Source of the DNA: Rhodocyclaceae bacterium UBA1310
Lineage (GTDB): Bacteria; Pseudomonadota; Gammaproteobacteria; Burkholderiales; Rhodocyclaceae
Assembly (NCBI GenBank): GCA_002307175.1
Contig: DBTS01000024.1
Location: 29,064 to 58,412, forward strand
DNA length: 29,349 nucleotides
Reading direction: 5' to 3'
Shown here: in pieces, positions 7,484 through 15,509 of the stretch
Numbering within the stretch: position 1 is the first letter of the stretch
How the letters are laid out: each line of letters begins with the position of its first letter
Notes under the pieces: generated by a model
The model's database searches: none
Told to the model about the DNA's origin: nothing
The model's input: the letters and a program-made list of their open reading frames with translations, nothing else
Translations under genes and position numbers: made by a program

Positions 7484-8659
7484 ATGGGACGCGAAACAAA
7501 CGATTTCGATATCCTCATCGTAGGTGGGGGCTTGGCCGGTGTCAGTCTGGCGTGTGCATTGCGCGGCAGCCGCTACCGGGTGGGGCTGATTGAGCAGAAT
7601 CTGCCGCAGCCGGTTGCTGGCTGGGATTCGCGTGTCTACGCGATCAGTCCGGCAAATGTGGATTTCCTGCGCGACTGTGGCGCCTGGGAGCATCTCCCGC
7701 GTGGTCTGGTGACCCCCGTCGAGCGCATGGATGTGCATGGCGATGCGGGAGGCTGGCTGGCCTTCAGCGCCTACGAATGCGGTATGCAGGCGCTGGCCTG
7801 GATCGTGGAGGGCGGGCGGATCGCGCAGGAACTGTGGGAAACGGCCAGGCGCCAGTCCAATGTCGAGGTGATCTGCCCGGCAGTCCCCGCTGCGCTGAGC
7901 CGCAATGAAACCAGTGCCACGCTTGCACTGCAGGACGGGCGGACGCTGACAGCATCTCTGGTGATCGGAGCCGACGGGGTCAATTCCTGGGTGCGGGAAC
8001 AATCAGGCATCGCTGCGGAAATTCGACCTTATGGCGAATTGGGTGTGGTGGCGAACTTTCATTGTGAAAACCCGCATTTCGGTGTGGCTTTCCAGTGGTT
8101 CCGGGATGATGGCGTGCTGGCCTGGTTGCCGCTGCCGGATAATCATATGTCCATGGTGTGGTCGACACCCGAAGCCAACGCCCAGTCTCTGCTGGCGTGC
8201 AGTGAAGACGAACTGTGCGAGAGGGTGGCTGCCGCCGGTCAGCATCAGCTGGGCGACCTGCGGTTGGTCACGCCGCAGGCGGGTTTCCCATTGCGCTGGA
8301 TGAAGCCGGAAACCGTGGTGGCATCGCGCCTGGCCCTGATCGGAGACGCGGCACATGCCGTTCATCCGCTTTCCGGGCACGGCATCAACCTGGGTTTCCA
8401 GGACGCGTCTGTCCTGGCAGAGATGCTCCTGGCACTGCCGGACTTTCGCGATTGCGGCGAAGTCAGTATATTGCAGCGATACGCACGTGTGCGGGCTGAA
8501 GAAGTCCTGCTCGTGCGTGGTGCCACCGATGGCCTGCAGCGTCTCTTCAGGCAAGGGCGGGTACCGCTTGGGTTGCTGCGCAATGCCGGGATGAGCCTTG
8601 TCGGTTCGATTTCTCCACTACGCAGCATGCTGGCCCGCTACGCAGCTGGCTTGTATTAA
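7484..8659 (+). CDS. UbiH/UbiF/VisC/COQ6-family FAD-dependent hydroxylase
   Basis: This is a 391-aa flavoprotein monooxygenase of the class that hydroxylates the ubiquinone ring precursor at the inner membrane. Visible are the N-terminal FAD-binding glycine motif GGGLAG (14-19), the central DG motif (GADGVNSWVR, near residue 160) and the FAD-ribityl motif GDAAHAVHPLSGHGINLGFQD from residue 287, the family signature. Its length matches UbiH/UbiF/UbiI proteins. Proteobacteria differ in which ring position each paralogue attacks, so I give no specific symbol. It follows the ABC operon by 239 bp in which I see no gene, and precedes dsbC by 28 bp, so the two are probably co-transcribed. Confidence 0.9.
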   Translation: MGRETNDFDILIVGGGLAGVSLACALRGSRYRVGLIEQNLPQPVAGWDSRVYAISPANVDFLRDCGAWEHLPRGLVTPVERMDVHGDAGGWLAFSAYECGMQALAWIVEGGRIAQELWETARRQSNVEVICPAVPAALSRNETSATLALQDGRTLTASLVIGADGVNSWVREQSGIAAEIRPYGELGVVANFHCENPHFGVAFQWFRDDGVLAWLPLPDNHMSMVWSTPEANAQSLLACSEDELCERVAAAGQHQLGDLRLVTPQAGFPLRWMKPETVVASRLALIGDAAHAVHPLSGHGINLGFQDASVLAEMLLALPDFRDCGEVSILQRYARVRAEEVLLVRGATDGLQRLFRQGRVPLGLLRNAGMSLVGSISPLRSMLARYAAGLY

Positions 8660-8687
8660 TGCAGACTCTCATAAAGTGGAGAACATT

Positions 8688-9428
8688 TTGAACAGTATCA
8701 TGCGACGCATCCTCCCCGTGGCCTGTCTGGCCCTCCTCAGTCTGCCCGCACTGGCCGGCGAAGCCGAAATCCGCAAAGGGTTGGCCAGCGTATTGCGTGA
8801 CGAAGGCAAGGTTGTGAGCATCCAGAAGACGCCGTACCCCAATCTGTATGAAGTCGTGTTGAGCAGTGGCGAAATCGCCTACGCCGACGGCACTGGCAGC
8901 TTCCTCATTGGGGGCGGGCAGCTTATCGACGTGAAAAGCCGTCGTAACGTCACAGCAGAACGCGAGCGTGTGCTCAACCGCGTCAATCTGGCTGATCTGC
9001 CGCTGTCCCAGGCGATCAAGCAGGTTCGTGGCACCGGCAAGCGCACCCTGATCACCTTCGAAGATCCGAATTGCGGCTTCTGCAAGAAGCTTGCCAAAGA
9101 CGCCAAGGACCTCAAGGACACCACGATTTATACCTTCCTGATCCCCATTCTGTCGCCTGATTCGGCAGACAAGGCACGCAACATCTGGTGTTCTTCCGAC
9201 AAGGCCAAGGCATGGAATGACTGGATGATCGAGGGTAAGGCACCTGCCGACGCACAGTGCGACACGCCGCTGCAGAAGAATACGGCGTTGGCGCAGAAAT
9301 ACCATATCACCGGCACGCCGACACTGTTCTTTGCCGACGGCAACCGGAATGGCGGCTATATGCCTTTGGCTGATCTGGACAAGGCCATCACCGATGGTGA
9401 GCTGGTGCACGGGAAGGCCGCTCAATAA
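8688..9428 (+). CDS. dsbC: Thiol:disulfide interchange protein DsbC
   Basis: This is the periplasmic disulfide isomerase, 246 aa. It has a signal peptide (MRRILPVACLALLSLPALA), an N-terminal dimerisation domain ending in the linker around residue 85, and a thioredoxin-fold domain with the active site C129-G-F-C132. Near the C-terminus it has the cis-Pro loop GTPTLFFADG. A second Cys pair (C-x(n)-C in IWCSSDKAKAW and DAQCDTPL) matches the structural disulfide of DsbC. I choose TTG at 8688 because GTGGAGA ends six bases upstream of it; the ATG at 8700 would be about 17 bases from that site. Both starts give the same mature protein. A terminator follows. Confidence 0.9.
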   Translation: MNSIMRRILPVACLALLSLPALAGEAEIRKGLASVLRDEGKVVSIQKTPYPNLYEVVLSSGEIAYADGTGSFLIGGGQLIDVKSRRNVTAERERVLNRVNLADLPLSQAIKQVRGTGKRTLITFEDPNCGFCKKLAKDAKDLKDTTIYTFLIPILSPDSADKARNIWCSSDKAKAWNDWMIEGKAPADAQCDTPLQKNTALAQKYHITGTPTLFFADGNRNGGYMPLADLDKAITDGELVHGKAAQ

Positions 9429-9451
9429 GGGATTTTCGTTCGGTCCAATCC

Positions 9452-9477
9452 CAGGCCGTCACCGCAGGCCGTCACCG
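9452..9477 (+). repeat. Tandem 13-bp direct repeat inside the dsbC terminator
   Basis: CAGGCCGTCACCG occurs twice head to tail with no spacer. Either copy can pair with the single right arm GTGACGGC (9480-9487). Confidence 0.9.
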
Positions 9478-9493
9478 ATGTGACGGCTTTTTT
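9468..9493 (+). terminator. Rho-independent terminator after dsbC
   Basis: An 8-bp perfect stem (GCCGTCAC at 9468-9475, GTGACGGC at 9480-9487) with a 4-base loop is followed directly by six Ts. The left arm belongs to a perfect tandem duplication of CAGGCCGTCACCG (9452-9464 and 9465-9477), so an alternative left arm exists at 9455-9462. Confidence 0.9.
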
Positions 9494-9697
9494 GTGTCCA
9501 AAGTGTCGGGATTTCAGGTGTTGACGTGACACCATCTGCCTCATTTATCCTCATTGCGGTTCTGCTTTCTGTATGTCAATCGGGTTGTTCTACGATAAAC
9601 AGGCAGGCCTGCTGTCACAAGCTACCTTCAAAATCTGACTGTGTGTGAAACGCGGCAAGCCATCGAAAGCCCTCACAGCCGCATAAAGGAGTCCGGC

Positions 9698-10597
9698 ATG
9701 TCTGCTGTCGTCACGCAAGGAATGCCTCCGGAGATTGCTATCACGTTGGCCCGCCTCGGGCGGGGGATTGATCCTGTCGGCACCGCTACGCTGTATGCCT
9801 CTCTCCAGGAACCGGAGCCGTATGAGAATGTTATTGTCATGCGTGATATCGCGTATGGTGACCAGCCACGTCAACTGCTGGATTTGTTCGCAAGCACCGT
9901 TCCCGGAGAACGTAAGCGCAAACCTGTGCTCATGTTCGTCCACGGCGGTGGTTTCTCAAGTGGGGACAAGCATATTCCGGGGAGTCCGTTTTATGATAAC
10001 GTCACTCTCTGGGCGGCGCGTCATGGATTTGTCGGCGTCAACCTGACGTATCGTCTGGTGCCACAGGCGGTGTGGCCGAGTGGTGCCGAGGATGTCGGCT
10101 CGGCGCTGCGCTGGGTGCTGGCCAACATTGGCAGGCATGGCGGCGATCCCGCGCGTGTCTATCTGATGGGGCACTCCGCAGGCGCAGTGCATGTTGCCGG
10201 TTATATTTCCCATCCGCGCCTGCATGTGAAGAGCGGCAGTGGGCTTGCGGGAGCCATTCTGATTTCCGGCCTGTATGACCTGATGGCACGCCAGATCATG
10301 CCGCCGGAGCTGGCGTATTTTGGTGCAGATCCTGCCTGCCATGCGGAAAGGTCTTCACTGGCGGGGCTGCTTGAACAGCCCACCCTGCCGCCCTTGCTGC
10401 TGGCTGCAGCAGAACTTGATCCTCCCGCCTTTCTTGCCGAGTTTGAAGGCCTGCGCAAGGCTTTGGCGCAAGCCGGGAATACCGACGTGCAGAGCCTGAT
10501 CCTGCCACAACACAGCCATCTCTCCGAGGTATTCTCAATCAACACGGCAGACACCATGTTGAGCGATGCGATTGCTGCATTTGCCCACGCAGCCTGA
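9698..10597 (+). CDS. Alpha/beta hydrolase (HGGG-type esterase)
   Basis: This is a 299-aa cytoplasmic hydrolase of the hormone-sensitive-lipase/BD-FAE-like group. The oxyanion-hole motif is H82-G-G-G in FVHGGGFSSGDK. The nucleophile elbow is GHSAG with Ser160, and a likely catalytic His lies near the C-terminus in QHSHLSEVF; the acid is probably the Asp in AAELDPP. The start is well defined: AAAGGAG ends six bases before the ATG at 9698. No signal peptide is visible. The natural ester substrate cannot be deduced. It is a single gene, separated from dsbC by a terminator and convergent with the GGDEF gene downstream. Confidence 0.85.
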   Translation: MSAVVTQGMPPEIAITLARLGRGIDPVGTATLYASLQEPEPYENVIVMRDIAYGDQPRQLLDLFASTVPGERKRKPVLMFVHGGGFSSGDKHIPGSPFYDNVTLWAARHGFVGVNLTYRLVPQAVWPSGAEDVGSALRWVLANIGRHGGDPARVYLMGHSAGAVHVAGYISHPRLHVKSGSGLAGAILISGLYDLMARQIMPPELAYFGADPACHAERSSLAGLLEQPTLPPLLLAAAELDPPAFLAEFEGLRKALAQAGNTDVQSLILPQHSHLSEVFSINTADTMLSDAIAAFAHAA

Positions 10598-10650
10598 ATT
10601 CCGGATCATTCAACTCTGGGCTATTCGTCAGTCAGAAGAGCAGATGACTG

Positions 10651-12615
10651 CTAAGAGGCTATGCGGCGCCGTGCTGCCTGTTCATCGGGCTGTGTTGCCG
10701 GTTGCGCTGGAGGCGCACCAATGTGCACGGCATTCCGGCCTGCGGCCTTGGCCGCCCGCACGGCACGCATGGCGCTGTTGACCATCGATTCGGCGGTGCG
10801 TGCGTGCAGGGGGAAAATCATCACGCCGATGCTGACTGTCACATTGATTTGGCGATTGCTGATGGCGAAGTCACGTTTCATTGCTTCGCGGATCTTGTCG
10901 GTGACTATCTGCACGTCAGCCTCGTTGCTGATGCTTGGCAGTAATATGACAAAATCATCTCCGCCAAAATGGCCTACCACATCCGAGTCACGCACGCTCT
11001 TGCGCAGCACTTCCCCCACTTCCCTTAGCAGCTTGTTGGCAGTCATGCGGCCGAAGCTGTCGTTGATTGCCTTGAGTCTATCCACATCTACGTAAAGCAA
11101 TGCCAGGAGTGCCTTGTTGCGCTTGGCGACATTCAGCGTGTGTTGCAGAACGCTGAAGAACAATGTGCGATTGGGCAGGCCGGTCAGTTCGTCGTGCTGC
11201 CCCAGAGTGCTCAGGCGCTCGGCAGCGGTGCGGCGTTCGGTGATATCCGTGAGCGTGCCGATCATGCGCTGTGGCTGGCCATCCGGAGTCCGCGCCACCA
11301 CCATGCCGCGTGTCGAGATCCAGCGCCATTTGCCATCTTCTCCGAGCATGCGGTGCTCGCTGATATACAGGGGACTCCTGCCATCCAGGCAGGCCTGCAT
11401 GGCGGCGCGCTCGGGGGCCTTGTCGTCGGAATGGATGCGTGCCGTGACGGCGCCATTGGTGGGAACCCCAAGAATGGCATCGCAGCGCGGGGAATACTCC
11501 ACTTGCCGGGTGCTGACGTTCCACGACCATACACCGTCATCGCCACCTTCCAGGGCAAAGCGCCAGCGTTCATCACTTTCCTGCAGGGCCGCCTCCATGG
11601 CTTCCGTTTTGGCGCGGATGTTTTCCTGGCGACGCTGCAGGGCGATGTAGAGCCCGCCAGCCAGGATCGTCAGGGCAAGGCCGAACAAGCCGGTGAGGGC
11701 GGGGTGGCTGAGGCGGTGGCTCTCCAGATAGTCTGCCGTGGGCGTCAGGGTGACGAACCAGTTCTGATCGTTGAGGCGCAGGGTGCGGCTTTGCTGCAAA
11801 TCCGACTTTTCCGACTTCCATGCTGAAGTCGAAAAGATACGTGCATCTTCCGTGGCATCCTTGCCAGCCAATATGCTGACATCAAGTTTTGGAGTGTCCT
11901 CTCCTATCGCCGCATGGAACCATTCGTTGGCGGAGAGCGTCAGTACCGCCCAGCCCATCAGATTGCTGCGCCGCTCATCCATGCCAGCGTGTGGTGACCC
12001 CATTGCAAACAGTGGGGCTGCAAGTGCAAAGCCTGGAATTTTCAGATTGTCTGCACCGCCCACCAAAATCTTGTCAGAGAGCATGGCCACTCCGCTGTCG
12101 CGCGAGCCCGCGAGGATCGCCTGCTCCGCCGGTTCCGTAAACAGATCCGTGCCAGAGGGGATCGCAAGGGCACCGACAGAAGCAGTACTGAATAGTACGG
12201 GAGCATATAAAGAGCGATTTCCGGAAGGGCGGATCGTGAAATCCTGATTGCCTGCCTGATGTTGTGCCTGGATGAAACTATCGCGCTGCTCGGGCAAAAT
12301 CATTGGTACGAAACTCAGGCTTGTTGAGCCGGTACAGCCTGAATCCGAGAATAGTCCGGGGGCATAATGTGAAAACAGGGTGACCCCTGTGTTTGGCGTA
12401 CTCTCATAGGCACTCTGTACGCCGCGCAGAAGGCGTGAGCACGCGTTCAGGCTTTGTTGCAGATGATTCGCGACCTGATTGGCATCGCTTTGCAGACTGG
12501 CCTCAAGATGGCGCCGGCTGGCCGATTTCAGTTGCACGCTGGCGATAACTGTGAGGCTCAGAACCAGGCCGCCGATGATGACGGGTACGCCCAGTTTCCG
12601 GATGGCTGCATGCAT
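10651..12615 (-). CDS. Membrane CHASE-PAS-GGDEF protein (probable diguanylate cyclase)
   Basis: This is a 654-aa inner-membrane signalling protein. A transmembrane helix near residues 12-32 is followed by a periplasmic CHASE-type sensor domain (typical FVPMILPEQRDSFIQAQ stretch) and a second helix near 305-328. Next comes a PAS/PAC domain from about 350 (WRFALEGGDDGVWSWN; WISTRGMVVARTPDG) and a GGDEF domain from about 480 (DELTGLPNRTLFF). The active-site motif is GGDDF (551-555) instead of GGDEF. The product-inhibition site RxxD is intact (R542-D-S-D545), exactly five residues upstream. c-di-GMP synthesis is the expected role, but the Glu-to-Asp change makes activity uncertain. AAGGA lies eight bases before the ATG. 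Confidence 0.88.
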   Translation of the reverse strand: MHAAIRKLGVPVIIGGLVLSLTVIASVQLKSASRRHLEASLQSDANQVANHLQQSLNACSRLLRGVQSAYESTPNTGVTLFSHYAPGLFSDSGCTGSTSLSFVPMILPEQRDSFIQAQHQAGNQDFTIRPSGNRSLYAPVLFSTASVGALAIPSGTDLFTEPAEQAILAGSRDSGVAMLSDKILVGGADNLKIPGFALAAPLFAMGSPHAGMDERRSNLMGWAVLTLSANEWFHAAIGEDTPKLDVSILAGKDATEDARIFSTSAWKSEKSDLQQSRTLRLNDQNWFVTLTPTADYLESHRLSHPALTGLFGLALTILAGGLYIALQRRQENIRAKTEAMEAALQESDERWRFALEGGDDGVWSWNVSTRQVEYSPRCDAILGVPTNGAVTARIHSDDKAPERAAMQACLDGRSPLYISEHRMLGEDGKWRWISTRGMVVARTPDGQPQRMIGTLTDITERRTAAERLSTLGQHDELTGLPNRTLFFSVLQHTLNVAKRNKALLALLYVDVDRLKAINDSFGRMTANKLLREVGEVLRKSVRDSDVVGHFGGDDFVILLPSISNEADVQIVTDKIREAMKRDFAISNRQINVTVSIGVMIFPLHARTAESMVNSAMRAVRAAKAAGRNAVHIGAPPAQPATQPDEQAARRRIAS

Positions 12616-12660
12616 GTACGAATTCCTTCAGCAAAAAACCGCTGGCCGCAAATTATTTTC

Positions 12661-12706
12661 AGCCATGCCTGGAAACCCGTCTGTGATCGTTCGGTGAGGC
12701 ATGGCT
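12661..12706 (-). other. Long-loop hairpin in the leader of the GGDEF gene
   Basis: AGCCATGCCT (12661-12670) pairs perfectly with AGGCATGGCT (12697-12706) around a 26-base loop. It lies about 45 bases upstream of the start codon on the minus strand and could act in the mRNA leader or as a spaced protein-binding site. It does not match the c-di-GMP riboswitch consensus as far as I can judge by eye. Confidence 0.4.
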
Positions 12707-12856
12707 CGCGGCTCATGCTTCACGCAAAAATGTTGTTTTTTTCAAATTACCACGATTTATGCGTCGTTCTGCGCGCTACCGCCGGCCGCAAACAGGTGTT
12801 CCGGACACAATACGCATTTGGCCTAGTTTGATCAAGCCGCGTAACTGCCTAACCCC

Positions 12857-13753
12857 TCAGCCGCCGCGATATGGAACCCTGCCACTTGGCACGAGTCGTG
12901 AGGCACTCTTCAGATGGGCATCCTGATCGTCGAAGAAAATATGCGCACCGAATGCTGCGAGGATTTCATCCTTGGCAACTCCACCGAGGAAGAACGCTTC
13001 ATCAACACTCACCCCCCAGGTGCGCAGGGTGTGCACCACGCGCGCATGGGCCGGGCTGGAGCGCGCTGTGACGATGGCGATGCGCACCGGGCAGCGTTCG
13101 GCGGGGAACTGTTTCTGCAGATCCCCAAGGAGGATCAGCAGCTTGGCAAACGGGCCGGCTTGCATGGATTCAAACCGGTGTGCTTCCTCATGTGCCTGGA
13201 ATGCTGCCAGGCCTTGTTCCTTGAAGATATGTTCGGATTCCGGTGAAAACAGTACCGCATCTCCATCAAAGGCGATGCGGATCTGTTCCTGTTGCGCAGC
13301 ATTGACGTCAGGCGGGGCGTACAGTGTGGCTGCAGCAACACCGGCATCGACAGCGTTCTGAACATCTGTTGCATATTTCGAGAGGAACAGATCCACCTTG
13401 AAAGACTGAAGATAGGGCGAGATGGCTTGCCCGCCTGAAAATGCGGCCCGGGTGATCGGCAGGCCATAGTGTTCGATGCTGTTGAATACCCGTAATCCGG
13501 TATCCGGTGTGTTGCGTGACATCAGCACGACTTCGACAAATTGCCGGCCGGGCACCAGTTCATTGAGGCGTAACAGCGAAGATACCAGGGGGAATGCAGT
13601 GCCGAGGGGGAGTGGTTCATCCTCGTGAGCATGCTGAAAATCCGCATAGGCATTCACGCCCTGCTGTTCGTAGAGTGTGTTTTCGATTTCGAGATCGAAC
13701 AGCGCACGCGAAGAGATGCCGATGACGAGCTTGTCAGAAAGATCAAAGGCCAT
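12857..13753 (-). CDS. 5'-nucleotidase (cytosolic, PF06189 type)
   Basis: This is a 298-aa protein resembling the soluble bacterial '5-nucleotidase' family related to eukaryotic cN-I. Recognisable stretches are LVIGISSRALFDLEIEN near the N-terminus, the conserved EVVLMSRNTPDTGLRVFNSI, the central IAFDGDAVLFSPESE, and the C-terminal FLGGVAKDEILAAFGAHIFFDDQ. The last two contain the Asp clusters expected of a HAD-like phosphatase. The likely reaction is dephosphorylation of nucleoside monophosphates in the cytoplasm. ATG at 13753 is preferred over earlier in-frame starts, because the 55 extra residues would look non-conserved and Cys/Arg-rich. It is transcribed divergently from the Hsp70-like gene. 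Confidence 0.88.
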   Translation of the reverse strand: MAFDLSDKLVIGISSRALFDLEIENTLYEQQGVNAYADFQHAHEDEPLPLGTAFPLVSSLLRLNELVPGRQFVEVVLMSRNTPDTGLRVFNSIEHYGLPITRAAFSGGQAISPYLQSFKVDLFLSKYATDVQNAVDAGVAAATLYAPPDVNAAQQEQIRIAFDGDAVLFSPESEHIFKEQGLAAFQAHEEAHRFESMQAGPFAKLLILLGDLQKQFPAERCPVRIAIVTARSSPAHARVVHTLRTWGVSVDEAFFLGGVAKDEILAAFGAHIFFDDQDAHLKSASRLVPSGRVPYRGG

Positions 13754-13976
13754 GTGATAACGCCTGCGTTCGGAGAAGCGACAATGGCAGGTATTGTCGC
13801 AGAATGGACGATAACCGGGGATGCAACGTGCGACACCGGGTTTGCCGCAGGTCTGCGGAGAGAGTCTCCGACGGCCGGCAGGTCCTTCATTTGACACGGA
13901 AAATGACAGCAAGAGCAAGAGAGCTTCCTGTATGATTACGCCCCCTCCCTCGCATTCCTTCCCGGGTTAAGTTTTC

Positions 13977-15242
13977 ATGCAATCAGTGGCCCCTGCACGC
14001 GCCTGTGGCGTGGATTTTGGTACCTCCAACTCGACGGTTGGTCATCTGTGTCCCGGCCGGGGAGATATGCTGACACTTGAGAAGGATCACCCCAGCCTGC
14101 CGTCTGCCGTGTTTTTCAACGTGGATGAAAATAGTACCCACTTTGGCCGTGATGCCATGGCGCAGTATCTGGAAGGGTATGAAGGGCGGCTGGTCCGCTC
14201 CCTGAAAAGTCTCCTGGGCAGCAACCTGATGGACGCCTATACCGAGATCGGCGGGCGGGCCTTGTCGTTCAGGCACCTGCTGGAGACTTTCATTGGTGAG
14301 CTTAAACGGCGCGCCGAGCAGTCCGCCGGGCGCAGTTTCGATTGTGCCGTGCTTGGGCGCCCGGTGTTCTTCGTGGATGGCAAACCGGAGGCTGATCGTC
14401 TTGCCGAAGAGACCCTGGCGCAGATTGCGCGGTCTGTCGGTTTTCGCGAAGTCAGCTTCCAGTACGAGCCGATTGGTGCTGCCCTGCATTACGAGCGCGA
14501 ACTGAACCGTGAGGAACTCGTGCTCGTTGCCGATATCGGCGGCGGCACGGCCGATTTCTCGCTCCTGCGCCTGTCTCCCGAACGTGCCCGGCAGAGCGAG
14601 CGCAAGGATGATCTGCTCGGCAATGGTGGTGTGCACATCGGCGGAACCGATTTCGACCGTGCCCTCAATCTTGCCAGCGCCATGCCGCTGCTTGGCCTGG
14701 GCAGCAAGACCCAGTCCGGCGCCGAGCTGCCATCGCGGCTCTTCCATCAACTGGCAACGTGGCACACCATTCCGCTGGCTTACTCCCGCGCCGCCTGGGC
14801 GGATTTTCAGCAGATCTACCGCATGAGTGCCGAGCGCGAGCGCCTGGACCGGCTCTCCCGCCTGATCGACAGGCAGGCCGGGCATTGGCTTGCCAACCGG
14901 GTGGAGGAGACCAAGATCGCCTTGTCCTCCAGCGACCAGACGCGCATGGAGCTCGAAGAGCTTTGGCCGGGCCTGGATTGCGTGGTCAGCCGTGAGCTGT
15001 TTGCTCAGGCCAGCGCCGAGCTTGTGGAAAGCGTCGGGCAGACAGTGACCGAACTTCTCGCCCAGGCGGAGATTGACCGGGAGACCATCGACACCCTCTT
15101 CTTTACCGGGGGGGGCAGTGGTGTGCCGCAACTGCGCGCGCACATTGCTGCGCTGGTGCCGACTGCGCGGATTTACCAGGGCGATCTGTTTGGCAGCATC
15201 GGCGCTGGTCTGGCTGTTGAGGCAGCCCGGCGTTATGGCTGA
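13977..15242 (+). CDS. yegD: Short Hsp70-family protein (YegD-like)
   Basis: This is a 421-aa actin/Hsp70-fold ATPase. The phosphate-1 motif GVDFGTSNSTVG (11-22), the phosphate-2 motif VADIGGGTADFSLL and the adenosine motif FFTGGGSGVPQLRAHI are all present. It also has the YegD-like YEPIGAALHYE stretch. It is far shorter than DnaK (about 640 aa) and lacks a recognisable substrate-binding domain and lid, as in the YegD subfamily. The function of YegD is poorly defined; a specialised chaperone role is the usual description. It has a separate promoter region of 223 bp shared with the divergent 5'-nucleotidase gene. The symbol is by family resemblance, not proven orthology. Confidence 0.85.
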   Translation: MQSVAPARACGVDFGTSNSTVGHLCPGRGDMLTLEKDHPSLPSAVFFNVDENSTHFGRDAMAQYLEGYEGRLVRSLKSLLGSNLMDAYTEIGGRALSFRHLLETFIGELKRRAEQSAGRSFDCAVLGRPVFFVDGKPEADRLAEETLAQIARSVGFREVSFQYEPIGAALHYERELNREELVLVADIGGGTADFSLLRLSPERARQSERKDDLLGNGGVHIGGTDFDRALNLASAMPLLGLGSKTQSGAELPSRLFHQLATWHTIPLAYSRAAWADFQQIYRMSAERERLDRLSRLIDRQAGHWLANRVEETKIALSSSDQTRMELEELWPGLDCVVSRELFAQASAELVESVGQTVTELLAQAEIDRETIDTLFFTGGGSGVPQLRAHIAALVPTARIYQGDLFGSIGAGLAVEAARRYG

Positions 15243-15509
15243 TGCAGGTGTCTGAGTAGGCGTTAGACGGGCCCACGTGAGGCGGTAAATGGCGTAGATT
15301 TCGCCAGGTGGCCGTTTTGGCACTTTGCGGAAGTCTGCCTGCGGCTACAATCCAGCATGTGATCTGCTCGGGGTGCCCCGTGCAGGCTTTAACCCTGACG
15401 TAATGCAAGAAGCAGCGGGGTTGGTCGGCGTCCTGGCTTGCCGGGATTGGGTGAGGATAAAATTTGCCAGGCCACGATCTGGCGCGTTGAATCAACAACT
15501 GGATTCCTC

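Noticed and set aside
10629..10650. CAGTCA/TGACTG inverted repeat between the convergent esterase and GGDEF genes as a bidirectional terminator
   Set aside because: The stem is only 6 bp with a 10-base loop, and no T-run follows on either strand.
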